A stretch of DNA of 64,000 nucleotides from Pseudoflavitalea rhizosphaerae (GTDB taxonomy: Bacteria > Bacteroidota > Bacteroidia > Chitinophagales > Chitinophagaceae), in assembly GCF_003991355.1 (NCBI RefSeq), contig NZ_RCSU01000001.1, positions 620,001-684,000 on the forward strand. Reading direction: 5' to 3'. The notes below the pieces were generated by a model. The model saw nothing but the letters and a program-made list of their open reading frames with translations. It was not told the DNA's origin and searched no databases. The position numbers and the translations under genes were made by a program. This document shows positions 35,392 to 44,874 of this stretch, piece after piece. Positions within the stretch are counted from its first letter, which is position 1, and each line of letters begins with the position of its first letter.

Positions 35392-36600
35392 TCAACTTCC
35401 GAAGATCTCTTTCAGTTTTTTGTCCATTGCTTCATCATTCTCGCCACCACCGCCATAGCGGCCTACGATCACACCATTGGGATCGATGAGGATCTTGGTG
35501 GGCAGCGAATGGATGCCGTAATAATCGCTCACATCTTCGGGATTCTCTTCACCGGCCATTTTCTTCTTCATGTCCAGTCCGCGCAGCACATGTTTCCAAA
35601 CGCCGATGCCATCCTTTTCCACGGCTTTCTTCCAGGCTTCGTGATTGCTATCGTCGTCGGAAATGCCGATGATCTCGAAGCCCTTATCTTTATATTTTGC
35701 GTAAAGCGATAACAGATGCGGATTGCCTTTGCGACAGGGAACGCACCAGCTGGCCCAGAAATCAACCAGAACATATTTACCTTTGAAATCAGCAAGACTG
35801 AGTTCCTGACCATTGATATCTTTCTTCGTAAACAAATGCGCCTTGCTGCCGGGCGATCCCATGCGCAGACCATCGATCTCTTTTTTCAGTTCCTGCCCAA
35901 TCGTACTCTGGCGGATGGCTTCGGGCATCTTCGCATACATCTCCTCGGATTCCTGCAATTTCATGGAGCTTACATACCATCGCATATTGGAGGCCGTTAC
36001 CCAGGAGGCCGGATGCTGTTTCATCCAGTGGATGGTATTGCTCCTCATTTCCTCATAGAACGGGTCTAATTTATCTTTGGCTTCTGTAGCTTTTTCTTTT
36101 AATTTCTCCAGTGCAGCCTCATCCTTTCCTGCTTTTCTTGCAGCGATATAGGCTTCATTGGCCTTGTCGTAAGCCTCGCTGAAGCTTTTCATTTTTTTGC
36201 GAGTTCCTTCAACAATCGATTCCAGCTCAGCATTCTCTTTCTGCGATACTGATCCTGTGAGCGATGCCGCTTTAAGGCTTCCCTTCGTGATCGCCAATTG
36301 CATTTTTCCTGGTTCGATAAAAAGCCTCGCCATATCTTCCTTTCCCGTCCAGGATCTTACCTTTTCAAGCAGCACCGTGGCAGATACCGGATTCGGTAAT
36401 TCACCGCTAAAACTGAATTGTCCATTTTTCACCAGGGAGCTGTCCATTTTTTGCGATCGCCCTTCTGTGCTATACATCAGGTATACATACCCGTTATGAT
36501 TACCTTTCAGGGTACCTTTGATTTCGAAAGGTCCCGATTGCGCCTGCACAGCCATACCAGCCAGTGCCAACGCAGCCATTATTATGATATTCTTATTCAT
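35392..36600 (-). CDS. DUF4369-thioredoxin (TlpA/ResA-like) exported protein
   Basis: A 402-residue exported protein, signal peptide ending AVQAQS. Residues ~25-115 are a DUF4369 beta domain (IKGTLKGNHNGYVYLMYS), followed by a helical linker, and the carboxy part (~255-400) is an AlkC/TSA-like thioredoxin fold with active site CVPC in FWASWCVPCRKGN (~284-287) and a cis-Pro region SLPTKILIDPNG. It likely acts in the periplasm as a thiol reductase. Together with its tandem partner it follows a SusCD pair, a frequent arrangement in Bacteroidota whose purpose is not established. Confidence 0.92.
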   Translation of the reverse strand: MNKNIIIMAALALAGMAVQAQSGPFEIKGTLKGNHNGYVYLMYSTEGRSQKMDSSLVKNGQFSFSGELPNPVSATVLLEKVRSWTGKEDMARLFIEPGKMQLAITKGSLKAASLTGSVSQKENAELESIVEGTRKKMKSFSEAYDKANEAYIAARKAGKDEAALEKLKEKATEAKDKLDPFYEEMRSNTIHWMKQHPASWVTASNMRWYVSSMKLQESEEMYAKMPEAIRQSTIGQELKKEIDGLRMGSPGSKAHLFTKKDINGQELSLADFKGKYVLVDFWASWCVPCRKGNPHLLSLYAKYKDKGFEIIGISDDDSNHEAWKKAVEKDGIGVWKHVLRGLDMKKKMAGEENPEDVSDYYGIHSLPTKILIDPNGVIVGRYGGGGENDEAMDKKLKEIFGS

Positions 36601-36608
36601 GGGATTAT

Positions 36609-37700
36609 TTATTGCAGGATTTCAGCGAGTTTGGTTTGCAGTTCAGTGCCACGCAGGTCTTTGGCGATGATCACGCCATTGGGGTCCAGCAGGAAAGAGG
36701 AAGGGATAGCCTGGATGCCGTAGTACTCTGCGATCTCATTGTTGTATCCCTTGAGATCAGACAACTGCTTCCAGGGCATGCCATCTTTCTCCACCGCTTC
36801 TTTCCATTTGGCAGCATTATCATCCAGCGAGATGCCCAGCACTTCGAAATTCTTTCCTTTGAATGAATTGTAAGCCTTGAGCACATTCGGATTTTCAGCC
36901 CTGCAGGGTCCGCACCAGCTGGCCCAGAAATCAACAAACAGGTATTTGCCTTTGAAGTCGGAGAATTTCACTGGTTTTCCATCGAGATCATTCTGTGAGA
37001 AATCCTTGATGGACTGTCCGAGTGAACTGCGCTTGATCACTATCAGTCTTTCACTGAGCTTCTGTCCGGACACAGATTGTTTAGCTGCCGGATCGAGCTG
37101 ACGATAAAGGCTGTCGATCGGTGCAAACTCTCCCATCACAGCCATATCAGCAAGCAGGGCCACAGAAACAGGACTGGCCGGATGTTGCAGCACATACGTT
37201 TTGATGCGTGCACGTTTAGCCATTCTGAAAGAATCGATCCTGGCTTCCAGCATTGCCTTCTCTTTATCATCTTTTGCCACATGCAGCTGCTGGTAAAGAG
37301 GCCACTGACCATCGGTTATATCTTTAACCGATTCTTCAAATGCCATATGCTCATCCTGCGAAGCAGAGCCCGTCACCTTGCTGTAATAGAAAGAGTCCAC
37401 AGTTCCTTCGATCTTCACCGGTGCATTTTCCATGAAGAATTCCATGTATTGACCGCTGGTGCCGATGAACACTTTTCGTGGGTCCGTTACCGTTCCCGAC
37501 CAGGAGAATTTTCCATCTTTCACAAGCACAGTATCGCTTTTGGCCGGTTCATCATTCAGACCGGAGATGTAAACCACCGAATCTGTGAGGCCGCTGATAT
37601 GAGCGTCTATACTGGCTTTTTTGGGCGCTTCGGCTGTCTGGCAGGCGTATGCGCAGGATAAGATGAGCGCATACCCGATTGTTGTTTTCATTTTTTGCAT
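36609..37700 (-). CDS. DUF4369-thioredoxin (TlpA/ResA-like) lipoprotein
   Basis: A 363-residue paralogue of the downstream gene, eight bases away. A signal with a lipobox-like AYAC (about Cys20) precedes a DUF4369 domain (ISGLTDSVVYISGLNDEPA), a helical middle and a thioredoxin domain with CGPC in WASWCGPCRAEN (~262-265) and IPSSFLLDPNGVI. The two copies differ in active-site spacing residues (CGPC here, CVPC there), suggesting different redox potential and not simple redundancy. A second ATG three codons in is equally plausible as start. It follows SusD 3 by 23 bases. Confidence 0.92.
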   Translation of the reverse strand: MQKMKTTIGYALILSCAYACQTAEAPKKASIDAHISGLTDSVVYISGLNDEPAKSDTVLVKDGKFSWSGTVTDPRKVFIGTSGQYMEFFMENAPVKIEGTVDSFYYSKVTGSASQDEHMAFEESVKDITDGQWPLYQQLHVAKDDKEKAMLEARIDSFRMAKRARIKTYVLQHPASPVSVALLADMAVMGEFAPIDSLYRQLDPAAKQSVSGQKLSERLIVIKRSSLGQSIKDFSQNDLDGKPVKFSDFKGKYLFVDFWASWCGPCRAENPNVLKAYNSFKGKNFEVLGISLDDNAAKWKEAVEKDGMPWKQLSDLKGYNNEIAEYYGIQAIPSSFLLDPNGVIIAKDLRGTELQTKLAEILQ

Positions 37701-37723
37701 GGCTGAATTTTTCGTTTAGGTTT

Positions 37724-39136
37724 CTATCGCGAATAACCCGGGTTCTGATCTCCGAACTGCGGATTGTTCAATAATTCAGTGCGTGGCACTGGCAGGATGT
37801 ACTGAACCTTGTCCGTGATGAGCGGTTTCAATTCTTTCACTTTTTCAAATGGCAGTCTCAGCATGGCCAGCCATTCCTGTCCGTCCTCACCGGTAAGATT
37901 CCTGGCAGTTTCCATCCAGATCTGTTCCAGCATCGCATCGGGAGTAGCTGCATTATCCACTGCCGTGAAATCGGTCACTTCGGCTTTCGTCATCACTTCT
38001 TTCAGCACCGTTCTTGCATTGGCAACAGTACCGCCTGACCTCACGATAGCTTCCGCTTTCATCAGGTATACTTCCGATAACCTGAATGGATAAGCGCTTT
38101 CTGTGACCTGTGAAGGCGTGCTTCCCTCAGCGATATATTTGGTGAAATAATAAGAATCGTCCCTTGAATCATTTTCTGATCCTACCATCCAGCTGTTCCT
38201 GGGATCGTTCTGCAGCAGGTCTTTGAATCCCTGTAACGCCACATAAAGTGAAGAAGCCCCCGGCCAGTATTGTTTACTCACATTGTAGTAGTAAGTTTCC
38301 TGGTTCTGCTGCGGACGCACGCCCAGCATCACTTCCTTGCTGGCCATTCCTTTTGTTCTGAACAGGTCGATCAGTTTAGGCTCCAGGTTGAATTTTCCAC
38401 TACCGATGATCTGATCTGCCAGGGTGATGGCTTCTGTATAGTCCGCCGTCTGTCCGTGCATCAGGAGCACACGCATTTTCAGGGCCATGGCGGTCCATTT
38501 GGTAGCATAGGAATTATCAGTCAGGTCCGGACCATTGGCAATGGCATAATCCAGGTCTTCGAGAATGCTGGTATATGATTCTGCAACCGTGCTGCGGGCT
38601 TTGGGAACATTGCCCAGAGCAACGAGCTCTGTGCGAAGCAGTACACCGAACTTACTGTTGAGGTCCCACCATTGCCCGTAATAGCTGAGCAATTTGGTAT
38701 TTCCATATGCCCTTAGGAAGCGGGCTTCCGCCAGGATATTCTTCTTGCTGTCGCCGGTGAACTTGCTGTCAGGCAGTTCATCTACTGCGCCAATCACGCC
38801 ATTGGCGGCATTGATGATGGAGTAGGAATAGGTCCAGAAATAATCTCCCTGAACATTGTACTCATTCCTTTCTTCATTCGTTTCTCCATAACCATAACCG
38901 AGAAAACCGGAAAAGAAACCGGGATAGGTTTCGTTGGCGCCCCAGTCAGTAACATTGTTGCCCGCCTGCACATTGGCAAAACGGTAGTATACGCCGTTGA
39001 GCGCTACCACGGCGGTTTTCTGATCAAGTATGGTATTGCCGTCCACTTTTGCATTTTCTGGTAGCTTCCCCAGTTCCTTGCTGCAGGAAGCAAAGAGCAG
39101 CATCGAGGCTGATAAGATATATGTAAGCTGTTTCAT
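37724..39136 (-). CDS. SusD/RagB-family surface lipoprotein, locus 3
   Basis: A 470-residue lipoprotein with lipobox FASC (Cys19). It has the SusD blocks LPENAKVDGNTILDQKTA, YSIINAANGVIGAVDEL, ILAEARFLRAYGNTKLL and, near the end, PFRLSEVYLMKAEAIVRSG and the closing PVPRTELLNNPQFGDQNPGY. The carboxy-terminal helix has MLEQIWMETARNLTGEDGQEW in place of the usual ERRxEFxxEGHRFxDLKR, a small divergence. It lies 23 bases after SusC 3 in the direction of transcription and is its surface lid. Confidence 0.95.
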   Translation of the reverse strand: MKQLTYILSASMLLFASCSKELGKLPENAKVDGNTILDQKTAVVALNGVYYRFANVQAGNNVTDWGANETYPGFFSGFLGYGYGETNEERNEYNVQGDYFWTYSYSIINAANGVIGAVDELPDSKFTGDSKKNILAEARFLRAYGNTKLLSYYGQWWDLNSKFGVLLRTELVALGNVPKARSTVAESYTSILEDLDYAIANGPDLTDNSYATKWTAMALKMRVLLMHGQTADYTEAITLADQIIGSGKFNLEPKLIDLFRTKGMASKEVMLGVRPQQNQETYYYNVSKQYWPGASSLYVALQGFKDLLQNDPRNSWMVGSENDSRDDSYYFTKYIAEGSTPSQVTESAYPFRLSEVYLMKAEAIVRSGGTVANARTVLKEVMTKAEVTDFTAVDNAATPDAMLEQIWMETARNLTGEDGQEWLAMLRLPFEKVKELKPLITDKVQYILPVPRTELLNNPQFGDQNPGYSR

Positions 39137-39159
39137 TCCTTCAAATGATTTAGAGTTAA

Positions 39160-42100
39160 TTAAAATCCGATCCTCACACCCGCACTGTATTGACGTACTG
39201 TGGGGAAGGTCCCGGAATCAGTGGCGCCATTGATGAGACTGTAAGGATCGCCGCTCACTTCGGGATCAGGACCGGGATAAGAAGAAATGGTGATCAGGTT
39301 GGAGCCGGATACGTATATGTTCACATCTCTCATCCTCCATTTTTTCATCAGATTCTCTGGCAGCCTGTAAGAAAGGGTTACTGATTTCAGTTTAATGAAA
39401 CTGGCATCGTACACATCATTGCTGGCCGTGTAGGCTGTGGAGTTACCGCCTATAATGAGCCGGGGCCTGTCTGCATTGGGATTTTCGGGTGTCCACCTGT
39501 CAAGGATCGCCGTACTCTTATTGGTTTGGCCGCTCACGAATTTGTTCTGCACGTCCTGGAGATAAAGTACTTCACCACCATAGGAATACGTAAAGAGAAC
39601 AATCAGGTTGAAATTCTTGTAATTGATCGTATTGGTGAATCCGCCGTAGAATTTCGGTTGTGCATGACCGATCACATCTTGTTTATCGAAACCGGTACTG
39701 TCTCGTTCATACATGGCATCACCGATATTTACGAAACGATTGAAGTAGATCCAGAAAGGATTGGCGGCCTTGTAGTCATCTATTTGTTTTTGATTCTGGT
39801 AAAGGCCCTGGAAGATCTTTCCATAGAACAGGCCGATGGGTTCTCCTTTCCTCACGATGCTGTTACCGAGATAATACTGCGCCAGTGCAGGATCGCCATT
39901 CGGATCAGTGAAATCTCCATCGATGTCAAGTACTTTGGACCTGTTGCCGGAAATATTGAAAGCGGCATTCCACTGGAAGTTCCTGCCACGAACGATATCT
40001 GCGCGGATATCGAATTCAAGTCCTTTGTTCTCGATGGTAGCGAAATTGGAGATCACGCTTGCATAAGAGGAACTGGGTGGCAGGATGGTGCTCATCAGCA
40101 GACCATCTGTTTTTTTCTCGTAATATCCGAATGATCCGCGGATCCGTGCATTGAAGACACTGAAATCAAGACCGAGATCTTTCTGCAAAGTGGATTCCCA
40201 TTTGATATCATCGTTGCCAAGTTGTGTGGGGATCATGGCATTCACTCTATTGTAGGAACCGGGGGTATACAGTGTATAGAACAGGTTGTCTCCGATATTC
40301 TGCGTACCAGTCAAACCTCCGCTGGCTCTTATTTTCAGTTCATCCAGCCATTTCACATCTTTCAGGAAATTCTCTTCGGAGATCCTCCAGGCCACGCCAC
40401 CGGAAGGAAAATAACCAACGCGGTTCACTTTCGGGAATTTGGAAGAAGCGTCTGAACGACCAGTGAAAGTGAAGAGATAGCGTTCTTTAAGCGAATAGTT
40501 GGCGCGCATGAAAAAGCTCAGCAGGGAGCTTTGTCCTGATGTGCCGGTGGGCGCCAGGGCGATGGCTGCAGATGAAAGATTATTCAGGAATTTATCATCA
40601 GGGAACCCCTGTCCGCTGGCAGAGAAAGAATTGAAACGGTCTTTCTGCCAGGTTGTTCCACCCACAACATTCAGACGATGCTGCTCATTGAATTGTTTAT
40701 CCCAGGTGAGGGTGTTCTCGTAGAACATGCTGGTGTTCTCGGTTTGCGACTGCGAACCGGTACCTCCATTGGAACTGCCGATACCATTGGGAGATGCAAT
40801 CACGGCGGTGCTGGGCACATAATTCAACTGGTGATAGTTGGTATAGTTCACAGACACTACACTGCGGAACTTCAGGTCCTTCAGGATATCCACTTCAGCA
40901 GCGAGTGAACCCAGCAACGTGGATGTCTTTCCTTCATTTATCCCTTGCAGTAAGGCGAGCGGGTTCTGGTAACCTTCGTAATCATAGCCACCGATTTTTG
41001 AACCGGTGAACTGGTATACACTTCCATCGGGGTTGAATGCAGGCAATGTAGGCGGTGCATAGAGCGCCTGTGCGTAGATACCGTTGGTGATATTGTTTTT
41101 GGTGAAGCCGTAATCCAGATTGGCGATGATGCGCAGGCGTTGTGTGATCTCGTTATCGAGATTGATCTTTCCGGAGATACGCTGAAAATCCGTTCCTTTC
41201 AGTGCGCCCTGCTGTTTCTGGTAGGCCAGTGAAGTGTAGTAGCGGGAACCTGTGCCACCGCCACGTACGGAGATATCGGCATTCTGCGTGATGCCGGTGC
41301 GCATCACCTGATCCAGCCAGTCTGTATTGGCCGTGCCAAGGTAATTGGGATCGTTGAGGATGGAAGTTGCGCGTGCATTGGGAGCAAGACCTGCATTGGC
41401 GCGCTCATCGTTGAGGTTCTTCGCAGCTTCCTTTATGATCATTTTGTATTGATCAGCATCCAGCAGGTCCTGCTTGATAGCTTTGGTGAAACCGGTGTAG
41501 TAATTGGCTTCCAGCACGGGCTTCTGGTTCTGTTTACCTTTTTTGGTAGTGATGATCACTACGCCGTTGGCGGCTCGTGAGCCGTAGATGGCAGTTGCAG
41601 AAGCGTCCTTCAGGATATCAATACTTTCAATGTCGTTGATATTTAAGCCGGCAAGACTGTTGAGTCCCCTGGCGAAAGCGCCTGATACGGAGGAGTTGGG
41701 ATCATCGCTTCCGAAACGTTCGATAGGGTTCACGGCTTCGGCCTGGTTCTGCAGGTAGCGGTTCTGGATCTGCACCTGTATACCGTCGATGATGTAGAGG
41801 GGATCATTGCTACCCATGAGTGAGGTACCGCCACGGATGCGTATCTTGGCTACTCCGCCGGGAGAACCATCTGCCTGTACAACCTGCACCCCTGCAGCTT
41901 TTCCGGTGAGCGCCTGGTCGATACTCACAAAGGGAGCGTCCCGTACTTCTTTCACATCCACGGAAGACACGGAGCCTGTGAGGTCTTTTCTTTTGGTAGA
42001 GCCATAGCCCACCACGATGTAATCTTCAAGGGAAGATATTTTCAGCTTGAGAGTTACATCGATCTGGGTCTTTCCTTTCACAGGCACAGTTTGTGTCTCG

Positions 42101-42723
42101 TGCGAAACGCTGGTGAACACCAGTGTACCGTCTTCAGGGACTTCGATGGAATAACGTCCGCCAATATCGGTTGTAGTTGCCCGTGAGGTTCCCTTTACCG
42201 TTACGCTGACGCCCTGTATGGGAACTCCCTTCGTATCCACTACCCTTCCTGTCACAGCTTTCCGCAGTTCGATCTCCAATCCGGGCGGACGGACATAGGC
42301 CGGCAATTCATCTTTTTTGATGAAAACGGTATTGCCGCGGATGGTGAATTTGAGGGGAAGCCCTTTGAGCAGTTCATGAAGGGCTTCGGTAAGGGGAACA
42401 TTGTTCAGGTCAACCGAAACGGGTTTCACCGCACTAATATCTTCCTTCCGGAAAAAGAAGAGATAGCCTGTTTGTTTCTCAAAAGCAGAGAGCACCTTGT
42501 GGATGCTGGTAGCTTTGGCTGTGAAAGAAACAGTCTGGGCCGAGGTATGGGCATTTACCTGGAATACGGCCACAATCAGGAAAATGATGGTCAGTTTCAT
42601 CGCATTCACAGTTGTTCCCACGGTGGACCGCCGGAACGTTCTGTACACAAGTCCTTCGTCCACCGAGGCAGTTTTGGTAAAGCAGGCGGAATAATTCCGG
42701 TGCCTGACAGCATTTAATTGCAT
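39160..42723 (-). CDS. SusC/RagA-family TonB-dependent transporter with STN domain, locus 3
   Basis: A 1,187-residue outer membrane importer. An amino extension of ~41 residues precedes the signal helix (MKLTIIFLIVAVFQVNAH). Domains: STN (~70-125), carboxypeptidase-regulatory-like (~145-215), plug (~225-370, DYIVVGYGSTKRKDLTGSV, YIIDGIQ) and barrel. The start at 42723 is backed by the upstream ACCAAAACATTGCAA, nearly the same as before susC 1. The STN domain fits control by the FecR and sigma genes upstream. The two DUF4369-thioredoxin genes downstream give no clear substrate hint. Confidence 0.95.
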   Translation of the reverse strand: MQLNAVRHRNYSACFTKTASVDEGLVYRTFRRSTVGTTVNAMKLTIIFLIVAVFQVNAHTSAQTVSFTAKATSIHKVLSAFEKQTGYLFFFRKEDISAVKPVSVDLNNVPLTEALHELLKGLPLKFTIRGNTVFIKKDELPAYVRPPGLEIELRKAVTGRVVDTKGVPIQGVSVTVKGTSRATTTDIGGRYSIEVPEDGTLVFTSVSHETQTVPVKGKTQIDVTLKLKISSLEDYIVVGYGSTKRKDLTGSVSSVDVKEVRDAPFVSIDQALTGKAAGVQVVQADGSPGGVAKIRIRGGTSLMGSNDPLYIIDGIQVQIQNRYLQNQAEAVNPIERFGSDDPNSSVSGAFARGLNSLAGLNINDIESIDILKDASATAIYGSRAANGVVIITTKKGKQNQKPVLEANYYTGFTKAIKQDLLDADQYKMIIKEAAKNLNDERANAGLAPNARATSILNDPNYLGTANTDWLDQVMRTGITQNADISVRGGGTGSRYYTSLAYQKQQGALKGTDFQRISGKINLDNEITQRLRIIANLDYGFTKNNITNGIYAQALYAPPTLPAFNPDGSVYQFTGSKIGGYDYEGYQNPLALLQGINEGKTSTLLGSLAAEVDILKDLKFRSVVSVNYTNYHQLNYVPSTAVIASPNGIGSSNGGTGSQSQTENTSMFYENTLTWDKQFNEQHRLNVVGGTTWQKDRFNSFSASGQGFPDDKFLNNLSSAAIALAPTGTSGQSSLLSFFMRANYSLKERYLFTFTGRSDASSKFPKVNRVGYFPSGGVAWRISEENFLKDVKWLDELKIRASGGLTGTQNIGDNLFYTLYTPGSYNRVNAMIPTQLGNDDIKWESTLQKDLGLDFSVFNARIRGSFGYYEKKTDGLLMSTILPPSSSYASVISNFATIENKGLEFDIRADIVRGRNFQWNAAFNISGNRSKVLDIDGDFTDPNGDPALAQYYLGNSIVRKGEPIGLFYGKIFQGLYQNQKQIDDYKAANPFWIYFNRFVNIGDAMYERDSTGFDKQDVIGHAQPKFYGGFTNTINYKNFNLIVLFTYSYGGEVLYLQDVQNKFVSGQTNKSTAILDRWTPENPNADRPRLIIGGNSTAYTASNDVYDASFIKLKSVTLSYRLPENLMKKWRMRDVNIYVSGSNLITISSYPGPDPEVSGDPYSLINGATDSGTFPTVRQYSAGVRIGF

Positions 42724-42788
42724 ACTTTTGCAATGTTTTGGTTAAGTAATTAAGCAGTTCACGCTATTTGATCACTGACCTCAACGAG

Positions 42789-42821
42789 AACCGGGTAAAG
42801 GGTCCAATCTTCCACCCGGTT
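42789..42821 (-). promoter_or_regulatory. Conserved-position hairpin upstream of susC, locus 3
   Basis: On the minus strand AACCGGGT (42821-42814) pairs with ACCCGGTT (42796-42789 region), the same AACCGG/CCGGTT stem as in locus 2, but with an unrelated loop. It lies between fecR and susC, ~66 bases from the susC start, without a downstream T-run on that strand. Confidence 0.5.
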
Positions 42822-42833
42822 TTTTCATTTCGA

Positions 42834-44060
42834 TCAGGGTAACACAACTATTTTATTCCCTTCGATCCTGAACTTCACATCGTAATCTTTCATATATTCT
42901 TTCATCTCAGCCAGTACATCCGCGAGTGGCAGTGATCTGCCCATCTTTCCGGTGAATTTGCCTTTCTCCGGTATTTCTCCTGCATATTCCACTTCCACAT
43001 TGTACCATCTGCTGAGCTGTCTCATTACTGTTTTGAGGTCTGCATCGTTGAAGGAGAAAGCGCCTTCTTTCCAGGCCACTACTTCATCCAGGTCAACCTG
43101 CCTGATACGCAGGCTCTTTCCATCTTCCGTATTACTGTGCTGCGCCTGCTGACCGGGCCTCAGTACTACAGGATTTCCATTTTCTTCAGGACTGTTCTTC
43201 GATACCACTTTCACACTACCTTCCAACAAGGTGGTATTGATGGAGGGCTCATCATCATAGGCATTCACATTGAAATGAGTGCCCAGCACTTCCACTTCTA
43301 TTCCCTTGCCGGTCTCTACTTTGAATGGCTGGTTCTTATTTTCCACCACTTCAAAATAAGCTTCACCTGTTACCTGCACTTTTCTTTCACTCCCATTGAA
43401 CACTGTTGGGTAACGCAGTGATGATGCGGCATTGAGCCAAACCCTGGTGCCATCGGGAAGTGTAATATTGAACTGTCTCCCCCTTGGTGTGGTCATCGTA
43501 TTATAAGTAACAGCTACGGTGGCGGACGCTGAATAGTAAGTGATCTTTCCATCTTCCAACACTACATGCGATCCGTTTTGGCGGGCCACCATTCCATTGC
43601 CCATACTGTCCAGCACCACTGTTGATCCATCGGCCAGGGTAAGGATAGCTCCATCTTTTCCCGGTGGTACTTCCTTCTGTACAACAGGCTGATGGCCGGT
43701 GGTTTGCCTTTCCATTTTTTCATTTGAACTCCAGTAACCGAGACCAGCGATAATAATAACCGCCGCAGCGGATGCATAACGGAACCAGGCATGCTTGTAC
43801 ACTGGTATTATTTTCTTTTCTTCCTGCCTGTCTGCACTGGTGATATGCCCCAGCACATGTTGCCATTGTTGCGGGTTATAGGCTGGATCGGCTTCACGGC
43901 TTTCCAGCCAACGCTGAATGCTTAGTTGTACTTCAGGTGCCGACAATTCAGTCAGCTCCCGCAGTTCAGCCAGTTCAATGTCATCGATGCTGCCTGTAAT
44001 ATATCTTTCTAACAGGTACGCTGCTCTCTGTTGCATATTGGTATTTTGAGGGTTGGCCAT
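42834..44060 (-). CDS. FecR-family anti-sigma/sigma regulator, locus 3
   Basis: A 408-residue regulator: cytoplasmic sigma-binding part (~1-85, AAYLLERYITGSIDDIELAE), membrane helix YASAAAVIIIAGLGYW (~94-110), periplasmic FecR domain (TPRGRQFNITLPDGTRVWLN, VLGTHFNVNAYDDEPS) and a carboxy-terminal STN-like part (FSFNDADLKTVMRQLSRWYN). It begins 48 bases after the sigma gene stop. It has no palindromic insertion in the linker. It should couple SusC 3 to sigma factor 3. Confidence 0.95.
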   Translation of the reverse strand: MANPQNTNMQQRAAYLLERYITGSIDDIELAELRELTELSAPEVQLSIQRWLESREADPAYNPQQWQHVLGHITSADRQEEKKIIPVYKHAWFRYASAAAVIIIAGLGYWSSNEKMERQTTGHQPVVQKEVPPGKDGAILTLADGSTVVLDSMGNGMVARQNGSHVVLEDGKITYYSASATVAVTYNTMTTPRGRQFNITLPDGTRVWLNAASSLRYPTVFNGSERKVQVTGEAYFEVVENKNQPFKVETGKGIEVEVLGTHFNVNAYDDEPSINTTLLEGSVKVVSKNSPEENGNPVVLRPGQQAQHSNTEDGKSLRIRQVDLDEVVAWKEGAFSFNDADLKTVMRQLSRWYNVEVEYAGEIPEKGKFTGKMGRSLPLADVLAEMKEYMKDYDVKFRIEGNKIVVLP

Positions 44061-44108
44061 GGCCGCCCTGTTACTATGTAACCAAAGGAAGGAAAAGGTA
44101 CTATCCGG

Positions 44109-44717
44109 TTAAGAAGAAATTTTCAGAATGGCGTGTAGCAGACAGACCGGGACCCAGAAGCCTTTGTCGCGCATATGCTTGCGGATAAAATCCAGCGATT
44201 GTGCGATGGTGTTCTTAACGGTGGAAACGGAAATGTTCAGCTGACTGGCAATCTCTGATTGTTTGAGGCCCTGCTCGCGGTACAATAACCAGATCAACCG
44301 GCGCTGGCCGGAAAGATGGTCCACTGCATCATGAATGGCCGTTCTGATCTCTTTGAGCTCTGTGAGGACAGGTATTTCGTTCTGGCTGTCTTCCGCCCGA
44401 CTGGCCAGCACCCGTAAATGTTTTTCTTTTCGCAATTGTTGACGCAGGTGATTGAAACAGATATTACTGGCGATGGAGAAGATCCAGGCGCGGGGAAATT
44501 CGATACCCGGCAACTGGTCGCGGTTCATCCATACGCGAAGGAAGGTTTCCTGTATGATCTCTTCCGCTATGGGAGCGGATTTGACAAGACCGGTTACATG
44601 CAGGTGGAGGCGGGCGGTGTAAAAATGGAAAAGTTCTGCAAAAGCGGATTCATCGCCATCGGCAATCCTTATCAGCAAATCTTTCTCATTATGTAATTGC
44701 TCAGCAGCCACAGGCAC
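44109..44717 (-). CDS. ECF RNA polymerase sigma factor, locus 3
   Basis: A 202-residue ECF factor of the FecI-like group, with region 2 (ESAFAELFHFYTARLHLHV, AEEIIQETFLRVWMNRDQL) and region 4 (LKQSEIASQLNISVSTVKNT). The start is GTG at 44717: an in-frame TAA lies two codons upstream and the first internal ATG is ~63 residues in. The vWA gene terminator at 44815-44848 insulates it from the previous unit, so the promoter must lie in the ~100 bases between; no exact TAnnTTTG is found there. Confidence 0.95.
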   Translation of the reverse strand: MPVAAEQLHNEKDLLIRIADGDESAFAELFHFYTARLHLHVTGLVKSAPIAEEIIQETFLRVWMNRDQLPGIEFPRAWIFSIASNICFNHLRQQLRKEKHLRVLASRAEDSQNEIPVLTELKEIRTAIHDAVDHLSGQRRLIWLLYREQGLKQSEIASQLNISVSTVKNTIAQSLDFIRKHMRDKGFWVPVCLLHAILKISS

Positions 44718-44814
44718 AATAGTTTAGTTGTTTTCTTCAGAGGAGTTAAGGTTGCCACTGGCCAATGCCCCGTAGTGGTTGGGGAAGGTTGAAATGGTTC
44801 AGGCTAAAGTACAA

Positions 44815-44848
44815 AAAAAGCCCGTGATCCAAACATCACAGGCTTTTT
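44815..44848 (-). terminator. Terminator of the vWA gene
   Basis: On the minus strand AAAAAGCC-GTGAT pairs with ATCAC-GGCTTTTT across a short loop and is followed by TTTTTTTGT. It is 26 bases past the vWA stop codon. Confidence 0.92.
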
Positions 44849-44874
44849 CATTTATAAGGGACTTTCCCCTCTGC

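Noticed and set aside
42789-42821. Hairpin before susC 3 considered as a fecR terminator
   Set aside because: The T-run is on the plus strand only, where no gene ends; on the coding strand no U-tract follows, and the position matches the hairpins of the other two loci.
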